From Oscillospiraceae bacterium Marseille-Q3528 (GTDB lineage: Bacteria; Bacillota; Clostridia; Lachnospirales; Lachnospiraceae), in contig JAGTTR010000022.1 of NCBI GenBank assembly GCA_018223385.1, positions 17,431 through 81,430 of the forward strand: DNA of 64,000 nt, given 5' to 3'. The notes under the pieces are model-generated. The model was not told the DNA's origin. It searched no databases and saw only the letters and a program-made list of their open reading frames with translations. How positions within the stretch are numbered: the stretch's first letter is position 1; every line of letters starts with the position of its first letter. Shown in pieces: positions 53,299 to 61,567 of the stretch. The position numbers and the translations under genes are program-made.

Positions 53299-53898
53299 AT
53301 GAGAAGTGAAAAAACAAGAACAATGGTAGAGATCGCCATGCTTTCAGCAATCGCAGTGGTACTCATGTTATTTGAGTTCCCGCTGCCCTTTATCGCACCG
53401 CCGTTTTACGAGCTGGATTTCAGCGAGGTGCCGGTGCTCATCGGTGCATTTGCCCTGGGGCCCTGGGCCGGCGTGATCATCGAGGCCATCAAGATCCTGC
53501 TGAACCTGGTCATCAATGGAACGATCACCGCTTTTGTCGGCGAGATCGGCAACTTTATCATCGGTGTGGCGTTTGTCCTTCCGGCAGCGCTGATCTACAA
53601 GCATAAGAAATCCAAGAAAACTGCCATGATCGGTCTGGCCACCGGCGGCATCATCATGATCGTTGCCTCCTGCTTTATCAATGTATTCATTCTGCTTCCG
53701 GCCTACGGCAAGGCATTTGGCATGCCGGTGTCTGCGTTTGTGGATATGGCGGCAGCGATTCATTCCTCCATCAACAGCATGGCAGGCTTTGCACTCCTGT
53801 GCGTGGCACCCTTCAATCTGCTGAAGGTAGTGCTGGTGTCCGTGATCACCATGCTGCTCTACAAGCACATCAGTCCGATTCTGAAAGGAAGAAGATAA
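53299..53898 (+). CDS. ribU: ECF transporter substrate-binding subunit RibU (riboflavin)
   Basis: A 199-residue membrane protein with about six helices, the S-component of an energy-coupling-factor transporter for riboflavin. The family start (M-L-S-A-I-A-V-V-L-M-L-F-E-F-P-L-P) and Y-E-L-D-F-S-E-V-P-V-L-I-G are visible near 16-55. It needs the shared EcfAA'T module, which is not in this window. GAGGAG lies nine bases before ATG 53299. The FMN riboswitch directly upstream confirms the substrate class. Confidence 0.93.
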   Translation: MRSEKTRTMVEIAMLSAIAVVLMLFEFPLPFIAPPFYELDFSEVPVLIGAFALGPWAGVIIEAIKILLNLVINGTITAFVGEIGNFIIGVAFVLPAALIYKHKKSKKTAMIGLATGGIIMIVASCFINVFILLPAYGKAFGMPVSAFVDMAAAIHSSINSMAGFALLCVAPFNLLKVVLVSVITMLLYKHISPILKGRR

Positions 53899-53929
53899 TT
53901 TTCATAATGATTGCTGAAAAATACAGCAG

Positions 53930-53990
53930 ATCCCCTTTTTGCGGGTTTGTTCTGAAAAACGGAACCAACCTGTAAAGAGGGGATTTTTTT
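53930..53990 (+). terminator. Terminator of ribU
   Basis: ATCCCCTTTTTGCGGGTTTGTTC pairs, with few mismatches, with GGAACCAACC..AGAGGGGAT, then seven T bases. The rest of the 328-base gap to the ABC operon is AT-rich and holds the next promoter. Confidence 0.88.
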
Positions 53991-54143
53991 GTGTTTATTT
54001 GAATTTAGAAAATCTTAAGAATTGTGCAAGGAAGTCCTAAAGAAATTTTTTTTATAGTCAGATGCGGATGGAGAACAGTCATATTCATACAGGCAGGTTT
54101 TTTATGTCATAAAAATTGTCTGCAAAAATAAATGGATATGGAG

Positions 54144-54189
54144 TTGACAAATAAAACTATTTATCTTATTGTATTAATGTAATAATACA
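54144..54189 (+). promoter_or_regulatory. Promoter with palindromic operator before the ABC export operon
   Basis: TTGACA (54144-54149), a 17-base spacer and TATTGT (54167-54172). Overlapping the -10 and the expected start is a perfect 7-6-7 inverted repeat TGTATTA-atgtaa-TAATACA (54170-54189). The form recalls operators of GntR-family YtrA-type regulators, but this is only a resemblance. No regulator gene lies in this operon. Confidence 0.75.
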
Positions 54190-54226
54190 GGTGGAAAGAG
54201 TGTGTAATGACGATGGAGGCAGGGGA

Positions 54227-54919
54227 ATGGGACTGATTACGATCAAAGATATGTGTAAGATTTATAATCCCGGAGAGAACGAAGTGCGTGCGCTGGATCA
54301 TGTGAACCTCACCATTGACCGGGGGGAATATGTGGCGATCATCGGGCATTCCGGCTCGGGAAAATCCACACTGATGAATATGCTGGGCTGTCTGGATGTG
54401 CCCACCAGCGGCAGCTATTACTTGAACGGGCAGGATGTTTCGCGGATGACAGACGATGAGCTGTCGGACATCCGCAATGTGGAGATCGGCTTTATTTTTC
54501 AGGGCTTTAACCTGATCGCCAATCTGACAGCCATAGAAAATGTGGAGCTTCCGCTGATTTACCGGGGCGTGCCCAAGGCAAAACGCCGGGAGCTGTCGGT
54601 GGCAGCGCTGAAAAAGGTGGGACTGGCGCATCGGATGAATCACAAGCCCAGCCAGATGTCGGGCGGCCAGCAGCAGCGGGTAGCCATTGCCCGGGCCATT
54701 GCAGCGGAACCGCCGGTGATCCTGGCGGATGAACCCACCGGTAACCTGGATTCCGCATCCACGAAGGAAATCATTGCCATTCTGGAACAGCTGCACGATT
54801 CCGGCAGGACGGTGGTCATCATCACCCACGATGACGAGATCGCGGAGCAGGCGGCCCGCCGGGTGCGGATCAAAGACGGAAGAGTGGTACTGGATACAAA
54901 ATATGAGGAGGAAAAATAG
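54227..54919 (+). CDS. ABC transporter ATP-binding protein (MacB/LolD type)
   Basis: A 230-residue ATPase. Walker A is G-H-S-G-S-G-K-S-T near 38-46, the signature M-S-G-G-Q-Q-Q-R near 143-150 and Walker B I-L-A-D-E-P-T-G-N-L-D near 163-173, followed by an H-loop T-H-D-D. The N-L-D-S run after Walker B is typical of the MacB/LolD export group. GGAGGCAGGGG precedes the ATG at 54227. The membrane fusion protein gene follows by one base after the stop and the permease after that, giving a complete MacAB-like exporter without an outer membrane component, as expected in a Gram-positive. The exported molecule may be a peptide or drug. Confidence 0.93.
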   Translation: MGLITIKDMCKIYNPGENEVRALDHVNLTIDRGEYVAIIGHSGSGKSTLMNMLGCLDVPTSGSYYLNGQDVSRMTDDELSDIRNVEIGFIFQGFNLIANLTAIENVELPLIYRGVPKAKRRELSVAALKKVGLAHRMNHKPSQMSGGQQQRVAIARAIAAEPPVILADEPTGNLDSASTKEIIAILEQLHDSGRTVVIITHDDEIAEQAARRVRIKDGRVVLDTKYEEEK

Positions 54920-54920
54920 C

Positions 54921-56681
54921 ATGCTTGATCAGGAAAAACGGGAGGCAGAGCGGAAAACGGCACAGAGCCGGAATATAGAGGAACAGTCGGTGGAAGCAGG
55001 GAAGACAGCTGCCGGGGAAAACGGCAAAGGAGCGGAAATGCAGAAAGAGGAACCGGCAGAAAAGAATGATCAGGAAACGTCTGTTGCCGCTTCGGAACAG
55101 GAGAAAACCGGAAAGAAGAGAAAGAAAAAAGCGAAACAGGCAGAGACAGCCAAAGATCTGCCGGAAACGGTCATGCCGCCGAAGAAACGGAAAAAGAAGA
55201 TCAAAAAATGGATGATCGTGGCAGCGATCATAGTCATTCTTCTTGTGGTCAATATCGCCACGAAACTGCTGCGGCCCGCAAGTCTGCCGGCGCTGGCAGG
55301 CAGCTATGCCCAGACCGGAGACGTGGAGCAGACGCTGGATACCAGCGGATATGTGTCCAGTGAGGTGGAAGAGACAGTGTTCTCCCCAGTGACGGCTTAT
55401 GTGTCCAGCAGTGTGCTGGAGGAGGGGCAGCCGGTGACTGCCGGAGAGAAAGTGGTGGAGTTCGATACCGAAACGCTGGAAAAAGCGGCGGAGCAGGCAA
55501 GACTGACGAAGGTGGCCAGCGCTTACGGTTATCAGGATACGATCCAGAAAGCCAACAAGAACGACCAGGATCTGGCCAATGCCAACACTTCCATTGATAT
55601 TTTGAATCAGCAGATCGACGATCAGAAGAGCTATATCGCGGACATTCAGAACGAGATCAAAAATAAGCAGAATGAGGCGGCCAGCCAGGTGGCAGAGCAG
55701 ACGAAGCCCATCTCAGATCGAAACATTGAAATCGGGAATAAAATCCGGGAGCTGCAGGATCAGATCGATCATCCGACGGAGACGACAGATACCAATGCCA
55801 TCAATGAAGAATTGAGCAAATTGTATCAGGAAAAGACAGAGAATGACAAAAAGCTCTCCGCTCTTACCGCTTCCGCCGGTGTGGATACTTCTTCCCAGGA
55901 AGCGAAACTGGCAGACGCCCAGGAGCAGCTGGCCAAATGGCAGGCAGATCTGGCAGAATATGAAGGAAAGAAATCCTCTGCGGAGGCAGGACAGATGTCC
56001 GGCAGTGCCAGAGCCCAGCTTTCTACGAATCAGAAGCTGGAAAGCCTGACGGCAAGCACGGCGGCAGAATCCTTGGAAAAAGCGAAGGAAGGCATCACCG
56101 CAGACCGAAACGGTGTGGTGACAGACGTGCAGATTGTGGACGGCTCCCCGGTGAGCGAGGGCGCGGCCCTGTTTAAAATTTCTTCTCTGGATGACGTGAA
56201 GGTAGATATTTCCGTGACAAAATACAATCTGGAGAGCATTGCCCTGGGGCAGAAAGCGGACATCACCGTGGCCGGAAAATCCTATCAGGGAACCGTGTCC
56301 AAGATCAACCGGATCGCCACAAAAAATGACTCCGGCACACCGGTGGTGGGTGCCCAGATCCATATTGACAATCCGGATGCAGAGCTTTTCCTGGGGGTAG
56401 AGGCCCGGGTCAGCGTACACATGGCGAAATCCGAGGGTGTGGTGCTGGTGCCGGTAGAAGCCGTGAACACGGGCACCTCCGGTTCCTTCTGTTGGGTGAT
56501 CAACAGTGAGGGCGTGGTGGAAAAACGAACCGTGGAGACCGGCGTTTCCTCCAGTGAATACACGGAGATCACCTCCGGCATTGCCAGCGGGGAGTATGTG
56601 ATTTCTGATGCTTCCGCAGAGGCGCTGGAGGGAAGCAAGGCAGCACCGGCAGTGGATGGCACCACAGCCGCACTCCAGTAA
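54921..56681 (+). CDS. Membrane fusion protein (MacA/HlyD type) with charged cytoplasmic N-terminus
   Basis: A 586-residue adaptor. The first 96 residues are a charged low-complexity region (Glu, Lys, Ala, Gln) ending in basic clusters (K-K-R-K-K-K near 65-70 and near 88-93). A single membrane helix is at about 97-116. Outside follow a biotinyl/lipoyl-like strand region, a coiled-coil hairpin (about 200-380), a second lipoyl half and beta-barrel domains (T-V-A-G-K-S-Y-Q-G-T-V near 453-463). It links the ABC permease to the cell surface. GAGGAGGAAAAA precedes the ATG. The cytoplasmic extension is much longer than in ordinary MacA proteins. Confidence 0.88.
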   Translation: MLDQEKREAERKTAQSRNIEEQSVEAGKTAAGENGKGAEMQKEEPAEKNDQETSVAASEQEKTGKKRKKKAKQAETAKDLPETVMPPKKRKKKIKKWMIVAAIIVILLVVNIATKLLRPASLPALAGSYAQTGDVEQTLDTSGYVSSEVEETVFSPVTAYVSSSVLEEGQPVTAGEKVVEFDTETLEKAAEQARLTKVASAYGYQDTIQKANKNDQDLANANTSIDILNQQIDDQKSYIADIQNEIKNKQNEAASQVAEQTKPISDRNIEIGNKIRELQDQIDHPTETTDTNAINEELSKLYQEKTENDKKLSALTASAGVDTSSQEAKLADAQEQLAKWQADLAEYEGKKSSAEAGQMSGSARAQLSTNQKLESLTASTAAESLEKAKEGITADRNGVVTDVQIVDGSPVSEGAALFKISSLDDVKVDISVTKYNLESIALGQKADITVAGKSYQGTVSKINRIATKNDSGTPVVGAQIHIDNPDAELFLGVEARVSVHMAKSEGVVLVPVEAVNTGTSGSFCWVINSEGVVEKRTVETGVSSSEYTEITSGIASGEYVISDASAEALEGSKAAPAVDGTTAALQ

Positions 56682-56710
56682 GCGGCCGAACCGCAGGAAG
56701 GAGCAGGTAT

Positions 56711-57946
56711 ATGGCACAATTACTGGAATATATCAAGATGGCGCTGGAAAATATCCGGGCCAATAAAGGAAGATCCATCCTGACCATGCTGGGCATCATC
56801 ATCGGGATTTCCTCGGTGATCATGATCATTTCCATCGGAAACGGGTTTCAGGATCAGATCAATGATCAGTTAAACAGTATGGCCGGCGGACAGGTGGCGA
56901 TCTATGTATCAGACGATGGGAAGGGTGACGAATATAACATTACAGAAGCTGATATGGAGGCCATCCGCGAAAAAGTAAGCAATGTCCGGGGCGTGGTAGA
57001 TAACTGGAATCTGGCAGGTACCGCCCTGTCCCCCAAGGGGGATTTTGATGCTATGGTCACGGCGGGAAACTGGGATCTGGAAAAATACGATCAGAAAGCG
57101 GTGATTCGTGGAAAATATTTTACAAAAGAAGATTATTATAACAGCAACAAGGTATGCGTCATCAGCCAGAATGATGCGGTGCGTCTGTTTGGTACCGATG
57201 ATGTGATCGGTATGACACTGGAACTGACGATTTCCAATGTGACCCAGGAGATGACCATCGTAGGCATCACAGAAAGTGAAAAAAACGCGAGTGGCATGAT
57301 GTCTATGGGGTATATGTCAGACCAGGTGACGCTGTCGATACCGGCAACCGTTCTGGAGGAGGGATACGGATATTATCTGGGAGAGGGATCCTACTCGGTA
57401 ATCATTATGTGCCAGAGTGCAGAGGATTCCCGGCAGGTGCTCACCGATTCCCTGCGGCTTCTGGAGGCCAGGCACCAGTGCCAGGGACAGAGTGTTTACA
57501 TGACCCAGAGCGCTGCGGATGAGATTGACCAGATCAACAACATTCTGGGCATGATCACGGCATTTATCGTGCTGGTGGCTGCCATTTCCCTGCTGGTAGG
57601 CGGCATCGGTGTCATGAATATCATGCTGGTGTCTGTGACAGAGCGGACGAGAGAGATCGGTATCCGCAAAGCGCTGGGGGCACGGACGGGATCTGTTTTG
57701 CTGCAGTTTCTGTCAGAGTCTGCCATCATTACCCTGCTGGGCGGACTCATCGGTATTATCCTGGGGCTGCTGGGCGCTTACGGTATCTGCTCTCTGCCCA
57801 TGCTTGGCTTTGCGCCGGGCGTGCGGATCACGACCATTCTCATTGCTACCGTTTTTTCTTCCAGTGTGGGAATTTTCTTCGGTATTTATCCTGCCAGAAA
57901 GGCGGCAAAAATGCATCCCATTGATGCGTTAAGACAGAACGGATAA
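56711..57946 (+). CDS. MacB-type ABC transporter permease
   Basis: A 411-residue permease with the MacB/FtsX layout. One N-terminal membrane helix (about 22-42, G-R-S-I-L-T-M-L-G-I-I-I-G-I-S-S) is followed by a large extracytoplasmic domain to about 275. Three C-terminal helices contain G-G-I-G-V-M-N-I-M-L-V-S-V-T-E-R-T-R-E-I-G-I-R-K-A-L-G-A, the FtsX-family signature. It uses mechanotransmission to push substrates outward. GGAAGGAGC precedes the ATG. It ends the ABC operon; a terminator follows. Confidence 0.94.
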   Translation: MAQLLEYIKMALENIRANKGRSILTMLGIIIGISSVIMIISIGNGFQDQINDQLNSMAGGQVAIYVSDDGKGDEYNITEADMEAIREKVSNVRGVVDNWNLAGTALSPKGDFDAMVTAGNWDLEKYDQKAVIRGKYFTKEDYYNSNKVCVISQNDAVRLFGTDDVIGMTLELTISNVTQEMTIVGITESEKNASGMMSMGYMSDQVTLSIPATVLEEGYGYYLGEGSYSVIIMCQSAEDSRQVLTDSLRLLEARHQCQGQSVYMTQSAADEIDQINNILGMITAFIVLVAAISLLVGGIGVMNIMLVSVTERTREIGIRKALGARTGSVLLQFLSESAIITLLGGLIGIILGLLGAYGICSLPMLGFAPGVRITTILIATVFSSSVGIFFGIYPARKAAKMHPIDALRQNG

Positions 57947-57983
57947 GCAGGGCTTCAAGGGAAATCAGGTTGTCATAAAGAAG

Positions 57984-58024
57984 ACAGTGTGCTATAATGC
58001 GTTTTATATAGCACGCTGTTTTTT
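57984..58024 (+). terminator. Terminator of the ABC export operon
   Basis: ACAGTGTGCTATA pairs with TATAGCACGCTGT, then TTTTTT. Confidence 0.85.
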
Positions 58025-58088
58025 GATTTCACCGGAAATGGTTTTCGGCGGGATTTTGATGAAACAGAGGATGATAAGGAGAGAAAAC

Positions 58089-58604
58089 ATGGAGAAAAAA
58101 CCGGAAGTTCGTTTTAAAGTGGATGTCGTGATCACGGAGGAGACACTGCGGGATTATCTGATGCAGCGCACGTATTCCAATGCAGGAATCATCATTCCGT
58201 CATTATTCGGTATCGGATTTTTATATCTGGCAGTAACCAAGTGGGGACAGGTGGATACGCTGCAGTGGGGCGCATACCTGCTGTTTGGCCTGATTTTTCT
58301 GTTTGGTGTGCCTCTCAATGTATGGTCTCGCAGCAGAAGGGATGTCAGAAGAAATAAGTCCCTGCAGAGGCCGGTGCCTTATTTTCTGGATGATGAGGGT
58401 ATTTATTATGGCGAGGGCGAGCGGGACGTGCTGCCCTGGAACAAGATCCATCATATCATTTCTTCCAAGCGCAATGTGATCGTTTATGCAACGCCCAAGA
58501 TGGCTTTCTTTTTCCCGAAGGAATGTATCGGCGAGGATTACGAAGAGATGACAAAGTTCATTATGGGAAAAATGGAACCCGGACGTGCAAAATTTGCAAA
58601 ATAA
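58089..58604 (+). CDS. YcxB-like membrane protein
   Basis: A 171-residue protein with two adjacent membrane helices (about 33-52 and 60-80) followed by a cytoplasmic domain. The late segment L-P-W-N-K-I-H-H-I-I-S-S-K-R-N-V-I-V-Y matches the C-terminal YcxB-like domain pattern (W-x-x-I..., then V-I-Y). The role of this family is unknown. ATAAGGAGAG precedes ATG 58089; in-frame codons further upstream overlap the previous terminator. tsaE follows 13 bases later, probably in the same transcript. Confidence 0.75.
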   Translation: MEKKPEVRFKVDVVITEETLRDYLMQRTYSNAGIIIPSLFGIGFLYLAVTKWGQVDTLQWGAYLLFGLIFLFGVPLNVWSRSRRDVRRNKSLQRPVPYFLDDEGIYYGEGERDVLPWNKIHHIISSKRNVIVYATPKMAFFFPKECIGEDYEEMTKFIMGKMEPGRAKFAK

Positions 58605-58617
58605 GGACAGAAGATCG

Positions 58618-59055
58618 ATGACGATAGAGAGTTTCAGCCCGGAAGATACCTTTGCCCTGGGAAAAAGCATCGGGGAAAAGGCACAGCCGGGACAGATTTA
58701 CACGCTGGAAGGGGATCTGGGCACCGGGAAAACCGTGTTTACCCAGGGACTGGCTGCGGGCCTTGGCATTACGGAGCCGGTGAACAGCCCCACGTTCACC
58801 ATCGTGCAGGTGTACGAGGAGGGACGGCTGCCGCTGTACCATTTTGATGTATACCGCATTGGCGATATCGAGGAAATGGATGAGATCGGCTACGAAGATT
58901 ATTTTTATGGAGAAGGGGTCTGCCTCATTGAGTGGGCAGGGCTGATCCGGGAGCTTCTTCCGGACAGGCGGACGACAATTCGGATCGAGAAGGATCTGGA
59001 AAAAGGCTTTGACTACCGGAAGATTACGATCGAAAGTGAGGGCGAATGCAGATGA
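58618..59055 (+). CDS. tsaE: tRNA t6A synthesis ATPase TsaE
   Basis: A 145-residue P-loop protein. Walker A is G-D-L-G-T-G-K-T near 32-39, and S-P-T-F-T-I-V and the H-F-D-V-Y-R motif near 77-82 are family marks. With TsaB and TsaD it makes threonylcarbamoyl adenosine at position 37 of ANN-decoding tRNAs. AAGGAC lies about ten bases before the ATG. Its stop overlaps the tsaB start (ATGA), so the two are translationally coupled. Confidence 0.95.
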   Translation: MTIESFSPEDTFALGKSIGEKAQPGQIYTLEGDLGTGKTVFTQGLAAGLGITEPVNSPTFTIVQVYEEGRLPLYHFDVYRIGDIEEMDEIGYEDYFYGEGVCLIEWAGLIRELLPDRRTTIRIEKDLEKGFDYRKITIESEGECR

Positions 59056-59756
59056 AGCTGCTTGCGCTGGACAGCTCGGGGCTGGTGGCCTCGGTGGCTG
59101 TCGTGGAAGATGATAACATGCTGGCTGAATACACAGTTAATTATAAGAAGACTCATTCCCAGACGCTGCTGCCCATGCTGGATGAGATCGTCCGCATGAC
59201 GGAACAGGATCTGGGGACAGTGGATGCCATCGCGGTGGCGGCAGGGCCGGGCTCTTTTACCGGGCTGCGGATCGGCTCCGCCACGGCCAAGGGACTGGGG
59301 CTTGCGCTGGACAAGCCTCTCATTGCTGTGCCTACGGTGGACGCGCTGGCCTTCAATTTATATGGAAGCAGCGCCCGCATCTGCCCCATCATGGACGCCA
59401 GAAGAAGTCAGGTGTATACCGGTGTGTATACCTTTGCGGGAGACGAATTCCGGGTACTTTCTCCCCAGCGGCCCCAGGCGGTGTCCGATCTGGTGGAGGA
59501 GCTGAACGCCGGTGAGGGAGAAGTGATTTTCCTGGGAGACGGCGTGCCGGTATATCGGAAAACCATCGAAGAGCAGATGAAGGTGCCGTTCCGGTTTGCA
59601 CCTGCGCACTGCAACAAGCAGCGGGCGGCCTGCGTGGCGGTGCTGGGCATGCGGTATTTCCGGGAAGGAAAATATGAGACGGCGGCGGAGCATGCGCCGG
59701 ATTACTTAAGACCTTCTCAGGCAGAACGGGAACGGGCGGAAAAAGAACATGCATGA
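59052..59756 (+). CDS. tsaB: tRNA t6A synthesis scaffold TsaB
   Basis: A 234-residue ASKHA-fold protein that forms the TsaB-TsaD-TsaE complex. It shows L-A-L-D-S-S-G near 4-10 and A-A-G-P-G-S-F-T-G-L-R-I-G near 68-80. I chose ATG 59052 because it overlaps the tsaE stop as ATGA and has GAGGG at normal spacing; the ATG six bases upstream is too close to that site. rimI overlaps its end. tsaD lies about 1.8 kb downstream. Confidence 0.94.
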   Translation: MKLLALDSSGLVASVAVVEDDNMLAEYTVNYKKTHSQTLLPMLDEIVRMTEQDLGTVDAIAVAAGPGSFTGLRIGSATAKGLGLALDKPLIAVPTVDALAFNLYGSSARICPIMDARRSQVYTGVYTFAGDEFRVLSPQRPQAVSDLVEELNAGEGEVIFLGDGVPVYRKTIEEQMKVPFRFAPAHCNKQRAACVAVLGMRYFREGKYETAAEHAPDYLRPSQAERERAEKEHA

Positions 59757-60201
59757 GACAACCGATCGGGTGATCGTTCGCCCGATGACAGAAGAAGATT
59801 TGCCCCAGGTCGAGACCATTGAGCAGGAGAGCTTTTCCATGCCATGGTCTCTCGATGCATTCAGGAGCACCATCGCCCGGGAAGACACGATCTACATGGT
59901 GGCCTGTGAGGAGGACGAAATCGTCGGCTACTGTGGTATGTACGTCAGCTTCGATGAGGGCGAGATTCCCAATGTGGCGGTGAAGTCCACCAGCAGAAAT
60001 CGGGGCACCGGAGAAAAGATGCTGGCCGTTTTGCTGGAATGCGCGGCAGCCAGAGGGGTGAGCTCTGTGTTCCTGGAAGTGCGGGAGAGCAACGGGGCGG
60101 CCAGGCGGCTGTACGGGAAGCTGGGCTTCCAAGAGGCTGGCATTCGGAAGAATTTTTATGAAAAACCCAGGGAACATGCTGTTATAATGTGGAAGAAGTG
60201 A
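59749..60201 (+). CDS. rimI: Ribosomal protein S18-alanine N-acetyltransferase-like RimI
   Basis: A 150-residue GNAT enzyme. The acetyl-CoA site R-N-R-G-T-G-E-K-M-L near 83-92 and the E-V-R-E-S-N-G-A-A-R-R-L-Y-G-K-L-G-F motif near 107-124 match RimI, which acetylates the N-terminus of ribosomal protein S18 in E. coli. The start overlaps the end of tsaB by eight bases. tsaB-rimI-tsaD neighbourhoods are common in Firmicutes, which supports the call; a different substrate cannot be excluded. Confidence 0.9.
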   Translation: MHETTDRVIVRPMTEEDLPQVETIEQESFSMPWSLDAFRSTIAREDTIYMVACEEDEIVGYCGMYVSFDEGEIPNVAVKSTSRNRGTGEKMLAVLLECAAARGVSSVFLEVRESNGAARRLYGKLGFQEAGIRKNFYEKPREHAVIMWKK

Positions 60202-60235
60202 CAGCAACCACCACTGGGCAGATACGTATATTTTC

Positions 60236-60323
60236 GGTACAATTTATTTATAAGCAAAAATAAGCTGCGCAGCAGCGGAGAACATCGAAGATGCGGTTTT
60301 ACGAATGACGTGGGTGAACTGTA
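60236..60323. repeat. AGTTCAC-bounded palindromic element, copy 5 (degenerate left end)
   Basis: The right end reads GGTGAACTGTA. The left end is eroded to GGTACAATTT. Between them is inverted module A (AGCAAAAATAAGCTGC to TTTTACGAATGACGTG), about 85-90% like copy 4. It lies between rimI and the zinc-ribbon-like gene. Confidence 0.75.
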
Positions 60324-60364
60324 TGCATCATAGGTAAACCGCGGCGAGAATCGGGAGGAAAAGT

Positions 60365-60613
60365 ATGCGAAAATATACAAAGAGCGGCGAATTGCTGCGG
60401 GCAGTGTGCAACTGCTGTGGAAAAGAACTGAAAGTGGAAAACGGAATCCTGAAAGAAGGGATTTTTTCGGCGGAAAATATCTGGGGATATTTTTCCGATA
60501 AGGATATGGAAGTGCATTCTCTGGATCTGTGTGAATCCTGCTATGACAGCTGGGTCAGCGGCTTTGCTGTCCCGGTGGAGGTGCAGGAGGCCACGGAGAT
60601 CCCGGGGGTCTAA
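60365..60613 (+). CDS. Small two-CxxC (zinc-ribbon-like) protein
   Basis: An 82-residue soluble protein. Two cysteine pairs, C-N-C-C near 15-18 and C-E-S-C near 56-59, are about 40 residues apart and suit one zinc site. Between them is an aromatic and acidic segment (E-N-I-W-G-Y-F-S-D-K-D). GGGAGGAAAA precedes the ATG. I do not recognise a named family. It lies 24 bases before rnz and is probably co-transcribed with it. Confidence 0.75.
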   Translation: MRKYTKSGELLRAVCNCCGKELKVENGILKEGIFSAENIWGYFSDKDMEVHSLDLCESCYDSWVSGFAVPVEVQEATEIPGV

Positions 60614-60637
60614 CAGAAAGGAAAGAACAGAAAGAAT

Positions 60638-61549
60638 ATGATAGATGTATGCCTGCTTGGGACGGGAGGGATGATGCCCCTGCCCTATCGCTGGCTCACT
60701 TCTCTGCTGGTGCGTTACAATGGCAGCAGTCTGTTGATCGACTGCGGAGAGGGAACCCAGATTGCAATGAAAGAGAAGGGCTGGAGCTTCAAGCCTATTG
60801 ATGTGATATGTTTTACCCATTACCATGCGGATCATATCAGCGGCCTGCCGGGGCTTCTGCTCACCATGGGCAATGCGGAGCGGACAGAACCGCTGACCAT
60901 GATCGGCCCCAAGGGGCTGGAACGGGTGGTGACGGCGCTTCGGACCATTGCGCCGGAGCTGCCGTTTCCCATTCGGTTTTTGGAGATCAACGGTCTGGAG
61001 CAGACCTTTGCATTGAACGGTTATCGGCTGAAAGCTTTTCGGGTGAACCATAATGTCACTTGCTACGGCTACACGCTGGAGCTGGACCGGGCAGGCAGAT
61101 TCCAGGCAGACCGGGCGAAGGAGCAGAACATCCCGCTGGCATACTGGAACCGCCTGCAAAAAGGCGAGACCATCGAGGCGGAGGGCCGGATTTTTACGCC
61201 GGATATGGTGCTGGGCGCACCGCGGAAGGGCATCAAGCTGACCTACTGTACCGATACCCGGCCTACAAAGTCCATCGTGGAAAATGCTGCCGGATCGGAT
61301 CTTTTTATCTGCGAGGGCATGTATGGAGAGCCGGGAAAAGAGGCCAAAGCCAGGGAATACAAGCATATGACCTTCAAAGAGGCGGCCGGGCTTGCCCGGG
61401 ATGCGGCGGTGAAGGAGATGTGGCTGACCCATTACAGCCCGTCGCTGGTGCATCCGGAGGATTATATGGGCGATGTGAAGAAAATTTTCCCGATGGCGTC
61501 TGTCTGCCGGGACGGACGGACAAAGGAACTGGATTTCGAGGAAGAATAG
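60638..61549 (+). CDS. rnz: Ribonuclease Z
   Basis: A 303-residue metallo-beta-lactamase-fold RNase that removes 3' trailers from tRNA precursors. The metal motif T-H61-Y-H63-A-D65-H66 is present, with I-D-C-G-E-G-T-Q near 34-41 and a later T-D-T-R-P-T near 207. The sequence is of the RNase Z/ElaC group. In bacteria lacking CCA in tRNA genes this enzyme is needed, and both tRNA genes in this window lack an encoded CCA. AGAAAGGAAAG precedes the ATG. Confidence 0.9.
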   Translation: MIDVCLLGTGGMMPLPYRWLTSLLVRYNGSSLLIDCGEGTQIAMKEKGWSFKPIDVICFTHYHADHISGLPGLLLTMGNAERTEPLTMIGPKGLERVVTALRTIAPELPFPIRFLEINGLEQTFALNGYRLKAFRVNHNVTCYGYTLELDRAGRFQADRAKEQNIPLAYWNRLQKGETIEAEGRIFTPDMVLGAPRKGIKLTYCTDTRPTKSIVENAAGSDLFICEGMYGEPGKEAKAREYKHMTFKEAAGLARDAAVKEMWLTHYSPSLVHPEDYMGDVKKIFPMASVCRDGRTKELDFEEE

Positions 61550-61567
61550 ACGGGAGATAGAGAGAAA

